64,000 nt of DNA from Allomuricauda sp. (GCF_028280385.1 NZ_JANQLX010000003.1:124001-188000), one strand, 5' to 3'; counted from the stretch's first letter, positions 17,473 to 26,515 are shown. The notes: generated from the letters alone by a model not told the origin. Numbers and translations are program-made.

Positions 17473-18837
17473 ATGAATCTGGACAAACCCAACCATCTGG
17501 AGCAGCTCGTGGAGGGCGATATCAATCAGACAGAGGCCAGAAGGCAGTGGATGGAGCAGGATATTGACCAACATACCAGGGAGTTGTTGGAACGCGATGC
17601 CCAATACTTTATGCACCAGTCCATGTCCACACCTTGCCTGGATGTCATCCGGAATTGTGAAGGTTCTTACATAGAAAGCGTCTCCGGCAAGCGCTATTTG
17701 GATTTCCATGGGAACAACGTGCACCAAATAGGATTCTCAAATCCCAAATTGGTCAGTAAGTTAACAGAGCAGCTTCAGCAGTTAACGTTCTCCACCCGAA
17801 GATATACCAATGAAGTTGTTATCCAATTTGCGGAAAAAATAACGGCCCTCACCCCTCCAAGTCTTAATAAGATACTCATGACGCCCAATGGGAGCTCGGC
17901 AGTTGGAATTGCCCTAAAACTTGCCCGGGCCGTCACCAAAAAACACAAAGTGGTCTCTTTTTGGGATTCGTTTCACGGTGCCTCCCTGGATGTGGTGGGA
18001 GTGAGTGGGGAGTCCATTTTTAGGGAACATATGGGCCCTCTGGATTCAGGTGTGATTCGAATTCCCCCGCCCATTACATATCGGGGAATGTATGAAGGAC
18101 AAGAGGACAAGGCTCTTGAATATTTGGAATATGTACTGTCCAAGGACAATCAAATTGGGGCTTTTCTAGCGGAGACCATCCGGAATACCGATGTGCAAAT
18201 ACCTTCTTCCAAGTTTTGGCAAGAAGTAAGGGGATTGTGCAATACGTACAAAGTATTGCTCATCTTGGATGAGATTCCAATTGCCTTGGGTAGAACGGGC
18301 AAAATGTTTGCCTTCGAAAACTTTGGTATTGAACCCGATATTCTATGTTTGGGCAAAGGATTGGGAGGCGGGATTATGCCGCAAGCAGCAATGGTCACCA
18401 AGTCGGAGTACAATAATTTTCAGGATATATCCTTGGGGCATTATACCCATGAGAAAAGTCCCATGGGTGCCATGGCAGGACTCACCGTTTTGGAAATAAT
18501 TGAGGAGGAAGCACTACTGGAAAAAGTGAAGCAGTTTGAAACTTATATGCGATCGGCCCTATACAAACTACAGCGCAAATATTCCCTGATCGGGGACGTA
18601 AGGGGTGTTGGCCTTCTGTGGGCATTGGAACTGGTCACAGATCGGACTACCAAGGAAAAAGCAGTAACCGAAGCGGAGGAAATTATGTACGAGTGCCTTA
18701 AAAAAGGACTCAACTTCAAAGTTTCCAAAGGAAATGTTCTCCAGCTTTCACCCCCGCTTACTATTACCAGGCAAGAGCTGGACCAAGCGCTCGGAATACT
18801 AAATGAAGCATTTTTAAAAATCAATACAATAGCGTAA
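17473..18837 (+). CDS. pbfA: PbfA-like (R)-1-hydroxy-2-aminoethylphosphonate ammonia-lyase (class-III PLP enzyme)
   Basis: 454 residues of the class-III aminotransferase fold. Segments recalled as typical of the PbfA group rather than ordinary transaminases include EGDINQTEARRQW, QSMSTPCLDVIRN, LDFHGNNVHQIGFSNP, FWDSFHGASLDVVGV and ILDEIPIALGRTGKMFAFEN. The PLP lysine is K295 in CLGKGLGGG. PbfA removes ammonia from (R)-1-hydroxy-2-aminoethylphosphonate to give phosphonoacetaldehyde, the substrate of the phosphonatase-like hydrolase upstream. There is no signal peptide, so it acts in the cytoplasm. It follows the phosphodiesterase by 10 bases and overlaps the next gene by one base (TAATG). The assignment is from memory of the family. 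Confidence 0.8.
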   Translation: MNLDKPNHLEQLVEGDINQTEARRQWMEQDIDQHTRELLERDAQYFMHQSMSTPCLDVIRNCEGSYIESVSGKRYLDFHGNNVHQIGFSNPKLVSKLTEQLQQLTFSTRRYTNEVVIQFAEKITALTPPSLNKILMTPNGSSAVGIALKLARAVTKKHKVVSFWDSFHGASLDVVGVSGESIFREHMGPLDSGVIRIPPPITYRGMYEGQEDKALEYLEYVLSKDNQIGAFLAETIRNTDVQIPSSKFWQEVRGLCNTYKVLLILDEIPIALGRTGKMFAFENFGIEPDILCLGKGLGGGIMPQAAMVTKSEYNNFQDISLGHYTHEKSPMGAMAGLTVLEIIEEEALLEKVKQFETYMRSALYKLQRKYSLIGDVRGVGLLWALELVTDRTTKEKAVTEAEEIMYECLKKGLNFKVSKGNVLQLSPPLTITRQELDQALGILNEAFLKINTIA

Positions 18838-20435
18838 TGAGGATAGGTACAATTCTTTTTTTGGTTACATTTCATTTTATGTCCTTGACCTGGGCACAAA
18901 AACAGGGCACCCAATTTTTAGTGCAACCATACCTTCAGGATGCAGAACCCAATGCCATGACCATCATGTGGGAAACCACAAATGGTGAAGAAAGTACCGT
19001 GGAATGGGGAAAGGCACCAAAACTTGGTAAAAAGTCCCATGGAGTAGCCTATGACATTAATTTTTCTAAGTCCAGGGTGCACGAAGTTCGCATCACAGGA
19101 CTGGATAGATTCACAGTGTATTATTATCGCGTAAAAACGGGAAATCTACGATCGGATATTTACCAATTCAAGACACCTCCCTTCCCAACAGATGACCATT
19201 CGTTCAATATTGTGGCCATGAGCGATATGCAGTACGATTATAATTTTCCGGATAAATTCGGCGAGATGGTCAATGAGGGCGTACTTGAATACATGCAGAG
19301 TGCCTTTGACCAAGAACTGCCCGAAAATTTAGCCATGGTCTTGGTACCAGGAGATTTGGTGGAAAATGGGAGTAAATACCATCAATGGAAAGATCATTTT
19401 TTTAACCCGGCAGAAAAGCTCTTTGCCAAAGTCCCCGTGTATCCTGTGTTGGGTAACCACGAGCGGAATTCCGTTTTTTATTTCAAATATTTCAGTCTTC
19501 CCAAGAACGGTACCCCTGCTTATGCAGAACATTGGTGGTACAAAGACTATGGCAACACAAGGATAATTGGTCTAAACTCCAATCAGGGGTATGAGGATTT
19601 GGGTGAACAGCGCAAGTGGCTACAAAAAGTCTTGGACGATGCGGCCCAAAAAGAAGACATTGACTTTGTATTTGCACAATTGCACCATCCCCATAAATCG
19701 GAATTATGGATTCCTGGCGAACGGGAATCCACTGGTAAAGTGGTCAAGATGTTGGAAGAGTTTTCAACAAAGACGGGCAAGCCAAGTCTCCATTTTTTTG
19801 GGCATACACATGGATATAGCAGAGGGCAATCCAAAGATCATAAACATCTATGGATCAATGTGGCCTCAGCTGGCGGTGCCATAGACAATTGGGGTGAGTT
19901 TGAAGGAAGGGACTATGATGAGTTTTCTGTTACCCAAGACGAATATGGTTTTGTGCTGGTTGAAGTGGACGGGGATAAGGACAATCCAAAATTCACCATC
20001 AAACGAATCAGCCGGGGAAATGAAGAACATTTCAGAGACAATGAACTTAGGGATAGCATTACCATTTGGAAAAAGGACAGAAGACCTACGGCACCTAATA
20101 CCTTGCAGCCTGTGGAAAATCAATTGGTAAAGGTAACGGGTACCCAGCTAAAAGCATCCACTTTTGAAAGTGGACACTCAAGGGCCTTTCATGCAGCCTC
20201 CCACTGGCAGGTTTCGGAAAACAAGACCTTTGAAAAGCTTGCCTACGAGCGATGGAGACAGCATGAAAATTGGTATTACAAAGAAAATAGACAAAAGAAC
20301 GACGATCTAACCGATGAAAGAACACATCGCCTCAAGCCTGGAACAACCTACTATTGGAGGGTACGTTACAGAGACCAAAATTTAAACTGGAGCGACTGGT
20401 CCAATGTGTCAACATTTATATCGGAATCGGAATAA
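18837..20435 (+). CDS. Exported purple-acid-phosphatase-like metallophosphoesterase with FN3 domains
   Basis: 532 residues with a Sec signal (FLVTFHFMSLTWAQ). An N-terminal FN3-like domain of the purple acid phosphatase type (~25-115: PYLQDAEPNAMTIMWETTNG) precedes a calcineurin-like domain with AMSDMQYDYN (~128), VPGDLVENG (~171), GNHER (~206), QLHHPHK (~280) and FFGHTHGYSRG (~321). A second FN3-like domain closes the protein (TYYWRVRYRDQNLNWSDW). It is the last gene of the susC operon before a strong terminator. Likely roles are release of phosphate or phosphonate from phosphorylated sugars or lipids in the periplasm or at the surface. Confidence 0.85.
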   Translation: MRIGTILFLVTFHFMSLTWAQKQGTQFLVQPYLQDAEPNAMTIMWETTNGEESTVEWGKAPKLGKKSHGVAYDINFSKSRVHEVRITGLDRFTVYYYRVKTGNLRSDIYQFKTPPFPTDDHSFNIVAMSDMQYDYNFPDKFGEMVNEGVLEYMQSAFDQELPENLAMVLVPGDLVENGSKYHQWKDHFFNPAEKLFAKVPVYPVLGNHERNSVFYFKYFSLPKNGTPAYAEHWWYKDYGNTRIIGLNSNQGYEDLGEQRKWLQKVLDDAAQKEDIDFVFAQLHHPHKSELWIPGERESTGKVVKMLEEFSTKTGKPSLHFFGHTHGYSRGQSKDHKHLWINVASAGGAIDNWGEFEGRDYDEFSVTQDEYGFVLVEVDGDKDNPKFTIKRISRGNEEHFRDNELRDSITIWKKDRRPTAPNTLQPVENQLVKVTGTQLKASTFESGHSRAFHAASHWQVSENKTFEKLAYERWRQHENWYYKENRQKNDDLTDERTHRLKPGTTYYWRVRYRDQNLNWSDWSNVSTFISESE

Positions 20436-20522
20436 GTTGCCAAAAGAACAAATAAAGGGGAAGCCCTTAAAACTTTAATTGCGTTTCATTTCAAGTTCAG
20501 TAGTTTGAGTTAGTTTGATCGG

Positions 20523-20548
20523 AACCCGCGCCTTGGCGCGGGTTTTTT
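20523..20548 (+). terminator. Intrinsic terminator of the susC-pbfA operon
   Basis: GC-rich stem AACCCGCGCC / GGCGCGGGTT with a 2-base TT spacing and a T tail. Confidence 0.95.
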
Positions 20549-20594
20549 GTTATATTTAGAGCCATTGGGCAAGAAATAATCAACCCATAACCCC

Positions 20595-23261
20595 ATGAAA
20601 AGGAGTTTCTTGTTAACGCTGCTATTGATACTGTCCCTTACCATGGGACTAAGGGGTCAGCATTCCGTGGCAAGGGAATGGAACGAGGCCCTGTTGTCCG
20701 CAATCCGCGTGGATATTGCAAGACCCACCGTCCATGCCCGTAATCTTTTCCATAGTGCTATGCTCATGTACGATGCATGGGCCATTTTTGACCCGACCGC
20801 ACAGACTGTTTTTTTGGGAAAATCGCTGGGAGGCTATACCTGTGGGTTTAATGGAATAACAACGCCGCCCACGCTGGAGGAAATAGAGGAAGCCAGACAT
20901 GAGATCATGAGCTATGCCATGTTTCGATTGCTCAACCATAGATTTGTCGAATCGCCGGGAGCGGTGGAATCCATACAGATTTTTAGCGATTTGTTCAACG
21001 CCTTGGGCTATGATGAAAATTTCGAGTCCATTGATTATAGCTCCGGTTCCTATGCCGCCCTCGGAAATTATATGGCCAGTCAAATGATTGCCTTTGGATT
21101 ACAGGATGGATCTAATGAGCAAAACACTTATGCCAATCAATTTTATCAGCCGAACAACCCCGTATTGGTGCTGGAAAATTATGAGGAAACCAATCCGCTG
21201 ACCGACCCGAATGGTTGGCAACCCTTGGCCTTTGAATTATTTATTGGACAGGCGGGGAATGAATTTCCGGGCGATATTCCAGATTTTCTTAGTCCTGAAT
21301 GGGGCCAGGTAACACCCTTTTCCCTTCAGAAAAGTGACTTGGAGATATTTCGGAAAACAGACCCCGAAATTCCCAATTCCGATTTTGACAGTTATATCTA
21401 TAATGATCCTGGGCCTCCAGTTTACATCCAGCCATCCAATGAAGATGGGATAGACGATCCTTACAAATGGCATTTTGCACTTGTTGCCTCTTGGTCTTCC
21501 CATTTAGACCCAGATGATCCAACTTTGATTGACATATCTCCCGGAGCTATTGGAAATGTGGACATTGCAGATTATCCTGAAACATTTGAAGAATACAAGG
21601 CATTTTATGATTTTGAAGATGGAGGAGACCCAGGTTCCGGCCATGCATTAAACCCCATAACCAATGCGCCCTACACGCCTCAGTTGGTAAAACGGGCGGA
21701 CTATGCCAGGGTGTTGGCTGAATTTTGGGCCGATGGACCCGATTCAGAGACACCACCAGGACATTGGTTCACCATTTTGAACTATGTTAGTGACCACCCC
21801 CAAACCGTCAAGCAATTTGAAGGTACAGGGCCGGTTTTAAGCGATTTGGAATGGGATGTAAAGGCATATTTGACATTGGGCGGCGCCATGCACGATTCCG
21901 CGGTGAATACCTGGGGAGTAAAAGGGTACTATGATTATGTTAGGCCCATTTCCGCTGTGAGATACATGGCGGGGAACGGGCAAAGCAGTGATGCTGACCT
22001 TCCCAATTATGACCCTTTGGGGATACCTCTAATACCTGGATTGATTGAATTGGTGGAAGTAGGGGACCCCTTGGCCGGAGACAATAACGAAAATGTGGGC
22101 CGTATCAAGATTTTTGCCTGGAAGGGACCCGATTTTATTTCAGACCCGGATGTTGATGTGGCTGGAGTGGATTGGATTTTGGGCACTCATTGGTGGCCCT
22201 ATCAGCGCAGTACGTTCGTGACCCCACCCTTTGCAGGATACGTATCAGGACATTCCACCTTTTCCAGAGCTGCCGCTGAGGTGTTGACCTTATTTACCGG
22301 GGATGCTTTTTTTCCTGGAGGGATGGGTGTGTTTGATGCCGCACAAGGCGATTTCTTGGTTTTTGAAAACGGTCCTAGCGAAAACCTTACCCTACAATGG
22401 GCCACCTATAGGGATGCATCCGACCAGACTAGTTTGTCCCGAATCTGGGGAGGGATACATCCTCCAATCGACGATATTCGGGGGCGTATTATTGGAGATA
22501 AAATTGGAAAAGATGCCTTTGGACTGGCCAAGGATTATTTCAATGGAAAGGCCATTATAGAAAATGACAATTTCGAGATCTTGGTGAATGGGGAATCCTG
22601 CAATGGATTTGCCAACGGGACGGTGCAGATCAATGCCAAGGCTTACTTTCCATACGTTGCCAGCATAGACGGGAATATCTTTGGATTTGATCAAGAGTTA
22701 CTTGTGGACAATCTGGTGCCAGGGGTTTACGATCTTTGCATTACCATAGATACCGATAAGGATTTTCAACAGTGTTTTCAGCTGAGCATTGGGGAGGCCG
22801 CAGCTATAAGTGGTTCCGTGGAATTGGAGCAAGAAGGGATATTTGCGCGAGCTGTGATTCATATGGAGGAAGGCACCCCGCCATATACCCTAAGGGTCAA
22901 TGATGAGATTTTGGGCGAATTTGAGGGGGATCAGTGGGAAATATTTGTTGCGGATGGCGATACTTTGGAGATAGAAACCGCCCTGCCTTGCGAAGGGAAG
23001 ATTGAGCAAGAGATCAACATAGGCCAAACCAGGATTGCTTATACCAATCCCATAGAGGATTACATTAAAGTACGGGTGTTTGAGGATTTAGGTATGGTGC
23101 GGGCCGATATTTTTAATGTACACGGGCAATTGCTTACCTCGGAAATCTATGAAGTGAACAATGGGGAAATGGAAATAGCAACAAATGGATTGGCCAATGG
23201 CATGTATTTCGTCCAACTCCATTTGAATGAAAAAAGAACCATCAAACTGATCAAGAAATGA
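20595..23261 (+). CDS. T9SS-sorted vanadium-dependent haloperoxidase/PAP2-superfamily protein
   Basis: 888 residues, Sec signal (LLLILSLTMGLRGQ). The PAP2/vanadium haloperoxidase active site is visible as FAGYVSGHSTFSRAA (~545-560) and RIWGGIHPPIDDIRG (~615-630), giving the acid-base and vanadate/phosphate histidines. The N-terminal VAREWNEALLSAIRVD and ARNLFHSAMLMYDAWA helices are typical of the bacterial haloperoxidase branch. Residues ~650-800 are beta-rich and of unclear role. The last ~80 residues form a type IX secretion sorting domain (YTNPIEDYIKVR, NGMYFVQL, IKLIKK). Surface or secreted location is therefore likely. Whether it oxidises halide or hydrolyses phosphate cannot be told by eye. 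Confidence 0.85.
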   Translation: MKRSFLLTLLLILSLTMGLRGQHSVAREWNEALLSAIRVDIARPTVHARNLFHSAMLMYDAWAIFDPTAQTVFLGKSLGGYTCGFNGITTPPTLEEIEEARHEIMSYAMFRLLNHRFVESPGAVESIQIFSDLFNALGYDENFESIDYSSGSYAALGNYMASQMIAFGLQDGSNEQNTYANQFYQPNNPVLVLENYEETNPLTDPNGWQPLAFELFIGQAGNEFPGDIPDFLSPEWGQVTPFSLQKSDLEIFRKTDPEIPNSDFDSYIYNDPGPPVYIQPSNEDGIDDPYKWHFALVASWSSHLDPDDPTLIDISPGAIGNVDIADYPETFEEYKAFYDFEDGGDPGSGHALNPITNAPYTPQLVKRADYARVLAEFWADGPDSETPPGHWFTILNYVSDHPQTVKQFEGTGPVLSDLEWDVKAYLTLGGAMHDSAVNTWGVKGYYDYVRPISAVRYMAGNGQSSDADLPNYDPLGIPLIPGLIELVEVGDPLAGDNNENVGRIKIFAWKGPDFISDPDVDVAGVDWILGTHWWPYQRSTFVTPPFAGYVSGHSTFSRAAAEVLTLFTGDAFFPGGMGVFDAAQGDFLVFENGPSENLTLQWATYRDASDQTSLSRIWGGIHPPIDDIRGRIIGDKIGKDAFGLAKDYFNGKAIIENDNFEILVNGESCNGFANGTVQINAKAYFPYVASIDGNIFGFDQELLVDNLVPGVYDLCITIDTDKDFQQCFQLSIGEAAAISGSVELEQEGIFARAVIHMEEGTPPYTLRVNDEILGEFEGDQWEIFVADGDTLEIETALPCEGKIEQEINIGQTRIAYTNPIEDYIKVRVFEDLGMVRADIFNVHGQLLTSEIYEVNNGEMEIATNGLANGMYFVQLHLNEKRTIKLIKK

Positions 23262-23932
23262 AAAGAAGCTGGATACTTTTCTTGTTGTTTGTTGCTTTGC
23301 TCTTTGGCTGTGGAGGAAGCGACCCGGTCAATACCGTCCCGTCCGTGCCCAGTTTAACCTACCCGACCAATGAACTGCTTTGCATAGAAAATGTTCTGGC
23401 ATTTCGATGGAATCCATCCACCGATGCCGATGGGGATGGGGTTTCATATCAAATTGAAATTTCCAGCACTGAGACTTTTGGGGATATTGTTCATGCTGAT
23501 TTGCTCAATGAAACGGCAAGGACCTTTACCTTGGAAAAGGGACAAACATTTTATTGGAGGGTCCGTGCCATAGATGACCAACAGAACCAAAGTGCATTTT
23601 CAACTGTCTGGCGGTTTTATACAGAAGGAGAGATTCAGGAGAACCGCCTTCCTTCCATTCCCCAATTGTTGCATCCTTCCCATGAAAGCACTACAGATCA
23701 GACTGAACTTGATTTGGAATGGGAAGCCACAGACCCGGATGTGGACGATGTGCTGACGTTTGACCTGTATTTTGGTACCGACAACAACCCTCCTTTGTTG
23801 GCGGAAGACCTTAGTGCCCCTATATTTCAGGTTGATCTTTCTCCCAACACCACATATTATTGGAGAGTGGATGTCAAAGACAATCAGGGCGGAGTTACCT
23901 TGGGTCCTGTTTGGGTGTTTGGCACCAACTAA
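23258..23932 (+). CDS. Lipoprotein with two fibronectin-III-like domains
   Basis: 224 residues, lipobox LLFGCGG with Cys near residue 18. Two FN3-like repeats follow (~25-120 and ~128-224), each with the matching endings TFYWRVRAIDDQQNQSAF and TYYWRVDVKDNQGGVTLG. It overlaps the haloperoxidase-like gene by 4 bases (ATGA), so the two are translationally coupled. It may be a surface anchor or partner of the T9SS protein; no enzyme motif is present. Confidence 0.8.
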   Translation: MKRSWILFLLFVALLFGCGGSDPVNTVPSVPSLTYPTNELLCIENVLAFRWNPSTDADGDGVSYQIEISSTETFGDIVHADLLNETARTFTLEKGQTFYWRVRAIDDQQNQSAFSTVWRFYTEGEIQENRLPSIPQLLHPSHESTTDQTELDLEWEATDPDVDDVLTFDLYFGTDNNPPLLAEDLSAPIFQVDLSPNTTYYWRVDVKDNQGGVTLGPVWVFGTN

Positions 23933-23950
23933 AAAAGAGATAAAATTTTT

Positions 23951-23999
23951 TTTGGCAAGATGCTACATAAAAGGTAGCTTTGCTATTAAATATGTAGCA
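23951..23999 (+). promoter_or_regulatory. HxlR promoter inside a 9-base inverted repeat
   Basis: TTTG at 23951-23954 and a perfect -7 box TAGCTTTG at 23975-23982 (20-base spacer). The -7 box lies between TGCTACATA (23961-23969) and its perfect inverted copy TATGTAGCA (23991-23999). A dimeric regulator bound here would block transcription, so self-repression by HxlR is likely. Confidence 0.6.
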
Positions 24000-24009
24000 A
24001 ATAGAAATT

Positions 24010-24336
24010 ATGGCATTACCAATTCCAGGTCAACCTGTAAGGGGATCTAAATCCGGGGCACCGGTTATGGCTTTATTGGACTTGTTGGGACGCAGTTGGG
24101 CAATGGGGATCATTTGGCATCTCTACAGCGGACCCAGCACTTTCCGAAGGCTTCAAGAATACTGTGAAACCATCTCTCCCACCACCTTGAACAAGCGGTT
24201 AAAGGAATTGAGAGAATCCCATTTAATTGAAAGAACCGTGGATGGTTATGCCTTGACAAAACATGGCCAAGAACTGTATGCCCTTATTGAGCCTTTGGGA
24301 ATTTGGGCCAAAGTGTGGGCAAAAAATTTTAAATAA
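24010..24336 (+). CDS. HxlR family winged-helix regulator
   Basis: 108 residues, the usual size. The family core is present: ALLDLLGRSWAMGIIWHLYSGPSTFRRLQEYCETISPTTLNKRLKELRESHLIERTV, followed by YALTKHGQELYALIEPLGIWAKVW. HxlR proteins bind DNA as dimers and often sense electrophiles or redox stress. The gene starts 28 bases after a -7 box that is enclosed by an inverted repeat, and it is followed 5 bases later by a DinB gene that it may control. Confidence 0.92.
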   Translation: MALPIPGQPVRGSKSGAPVMALLDLLGRSWAMGIIWHLYSGPSTFRRLQEYCETISPTTLNKRLKELRESHLIERTVDGYALTKHGQELYALIEPLGIWAKVWAKNFK

Positions 24337-24341
24337 CACCT

Positions 24342-24887
24342 ATGGAATTTAGACCAATAAGCAAGCCGCAACCTTCAGAATATCCAGAATACTCCCATAT
24401 TTATATGGATTTGTTGGAAGATGATGACAAGATTCTGGAGCACCTTTGGCGCAATTTTCTCGAGATAAAGGAATATGTATACCAACTTCCAGATGGGAAA
24501 TTATACTATAGATATGCCGAGGGCAAATGGACCATCAAGGAAATACTGGTCCACCTTATTGACGACGAGCGTATTTTTGCCTATCGCGCCCTGCGTTATG
24601 GGCGCAATGATTCCACCCCTTTGCATGGGTTTGACCAGGATCGTTACGCCATTCATTCCGAGGCCAATTCCCGATCTCTGGAGAGCATATTTGAAGAATA
24701 TGAATCAGTAAGAAAAGCAACGATTACCCTATTCCAGTATCTTCCAAAAAACAGTTTTCTTCACGCAGGCGAAGGGATTGATTTTGACGGAAGTATCATC
24801 AACAAAAGAACTGTACGGGCTTTGGCCTATCATATTGCAGGCCACGAATTGAGGCATTTCAATATCATCAAGGAAAGATATTTCTAA
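24342..24887 (+). CDS. DinB family protein (putative metal-dependent thiol transferase fold)
   Basis: 181 residues of the DinB/YfiT four-helix fold. Three putative metal-ligand histidines are visible: ILVHLIDDERIF (~70), and AYHIAGHELRHFNIIKERY near the C-terminus with two more. The DinB superfamily includes thiol transferases using bacillithiol, mycothiol or glutathione, but many members are uncharacterised. It lies 5 bases after hxlR and is presumably co-transcribed with it. Confidence 0.85.
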   Translation: MEFRPISKPQPSEYPEYSHIYMDLLEDDDKILEHLWRNFLEIKEYVYQLPDGKLYYRYAEGKWTIKEILVHLIDDERIFAYRALRYGRNDSTPLHGFDQDRYAIHSEANSRSLESIFEEYESVRKATITLFQYLPKNSFLHAGEGIDFDGSIINKRTVRALAYHIAGHELRHFNIIKERYF

Positions 24888-24935
24888 ACTATTTGTTCCC
24901 CCGCAAGACAAGTACAATTTTTAAAGAATACAACT

Positions 24936-26087
24936 ATGAAAAAACAATTGTATGGGAGGCTGATGTTCCTCCTCATTGCTATGGGATTCCATTATGGGAT
25001 ATTGGCCCAAGAAGATTGTGGTCCGGTGACCCAGCTTAAATCCCTGTATGCATCGGACACGGATTTTAAGCAAACCATAGATCAAATGTTCAGCAATGTA
25101 CATCCCTTGCCCGATGGTAGTACAAACCCATGGAAAAACAAGAGTATACATGATCTATATGATTTCCTGAACGACTGGTTCTATTTTCTTCCCATGACGG
25201 ATGATGGTCTTGACAGAATCATCACCTTCTCATTTTTATATTATAAAAACCCAGATGGTATGAAGTTTATCAAAGAGGAACCAGGGCTGGGTTGGTCGTT
25301 GGATTTTGTTGAGGAACGCGGGAAGTTTATGGATAGCAGGGCATCTACCAAACACGTGGATAAATGGTTGGCGAATAAGGATTTGGGGCATGAGGATTTT
25401 GTGTATCCCGAGGGCGGTTTTACCTCTTTCAATGATTTTTTTACACGCGATCTAAAACCAGGGGCACGTCCCATAACCGCTGTAGATGACAATTCGGTTT
25501 TGGTGTCTCCGGCAGATGGGGTGCTCAATATGATTAACAACGATGTACAAATGAATTCCGAATTGCCCACCAAGGTCGGGATGACCTTAAGCCTGACCGA
25601 GTTGCTCGGAAATTCCAAATACGCCGAAAAGTTTGTTGGTGGTACCGCTATGGCCGTTTTTTTGTTGCCGACCAACTACCATCATTTTCATGCCCCTATT
25701 TCGGGGATGATGATGGAATCCCATGAGGAAGTGGGCGTTCGACTTTTTGGTATGCCCGATATCCTGGATATCATCAATGATGGCAACGTGGCTTATAATA
25801 AGGACTACAGTGTGTTTCAGGATTTTAAACATGGCTATTACATCATAGATACCAAGGAGTATGGCCATATTGCCATGATTCCCATTGGTCTGCAGACGAT
25901 CGGTTCCGTGGTTTTCGAAGAGAAATTTAAAAACGTGGAGACCACAAAACCCGTTCAGGTGTATAAGGGTGAAAAGTTGGGACATTTTGCCTATGGAGGT
26001 TCCACGGTGCTACTACTTTTTGAAAAAGGCAGACTTGGAGGAATTGGGGTCAACCTTGGTCAAAAAATTGGAAATTTACACAAATAG
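24936..26087 (+). CDS. Exported phosphatidylserine-decarboxylase-family protein
   Basis: 383 residues. The C-terminal two thirds match PSD-family pyruvoyl enzymes: SFNDFFTRDLKPGARPI (~165), VSPADGVLNM (~188), NYHHFHAPISGMM (~247) and the self-cleavage motif YGGSTVLLLF (~350), where the Ser becomes the pyruvoyl group. The N-terminus, MKKQLYGRLMFLLIAMGFHYGILAQ, is a Sec signal with cleavage after AQ, which is unusual because bacterial PSD works on the cytoplasmic side of the membrane. It may decarboxylate a soluble amino acid, as the related fungal tryptophan decarboxylases do, or act on periplasmic lipids. The neighbours give no clear hint. Confidence 0.83.
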   Translation: MKKQLYGRLMFLLIAMGFHYGILAQEDCGPVTQLKSLYASDTDFKQTIDQMFSNVHPLPDGSTNPWKNKSIHDLYDFLNDWFYFLPMTDDGLDRIITFSFLYYKNPDGMKFIKEEPGLGWSLDFVEERGKFMDSRASTKHVDKWLANKDLGHEDFVYPEGGFTSFNDFFTRDLKPGARPITAVDDNSVLVSPADGVLNMINNDVQMNSELPTKVGMTLSLTELLGNSKYAEKFVGGTAMAVFLLPTNYHHFHAPISGMMMESHEEVGVRLFGMPDILDIINDGNVAYNKDYSVFQDFKHGYYIIDTKEYGHIAMIPIGLQTIGSVVFEEKFKNVETTKPVQVYKGEKLGHFAYGGSTVLLLFEKGRLGGIGVNLGQKIGNLHK

Positions 26088-26098
26088 CACTTCGTGTT

Positions 26099-26515
26099 GT
26101 GAATGTTTCTAGCTTGCATTTAAGACCTTTGACCACTGAAGACTACCAAGAATTGCGGGCCACAACGAATTGGGAACAAATATCGAACGAACAGGCAGGG
26201 CTTGCCCTGCGCAATGACTTGTTTTCCATATGTGTGGAACTGGATAACAGACCTGTTGGAATGGGCAGGGTTGTTGGCGATGGGGCGTTGTATTTCTATG
26301 TACAGGATGTTGTGGTCCATCCAGATTTTCAAGGAAAAGGTATTGGAAGGGCCGTTATGGGGGAAATTGAAAATTATCTTCAATTCAAGGTGAGGGATTA
26401 CGCTTTTATTGGCTTAATGGCTGCCGACAAAGTAGCGTCCTTTTATCAACAATTTGGGTATAAGGCACGTCCAGATACCGCCCCGGGAATGTTTAAAATA
26501 ATCCAGAATGACTAG
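26099..26515 (+). CDS. GNAT family N-acetyltransferase
   Basis: 138 residues from a GTG start at 26099, 11 bases after the previous stop. The acetyl-CoA binding motif V-V-H-P-x-F-Q-G-K-G-I-G-R-A is at ~72-85 (VVVHPDFQGKGIGRAVM), followed by FIGLMAADKVASFYQQFGY. Substrate unknown; small GNATs of this type acetylate amines or act on small molecules. Confidence 0.88.
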   Translation: MNVSSLHLRPLTTEDYQELRATTNWEQISNEQAGLALRNDLFSICVELDNRPVGMGRVVGDGALYFYVQDVVVHPDFQGKGIGRAVMGEIENYLQFKVRDYAFIGLMAADKVASFYQQFGYKARPDTAPGMFKIIQND

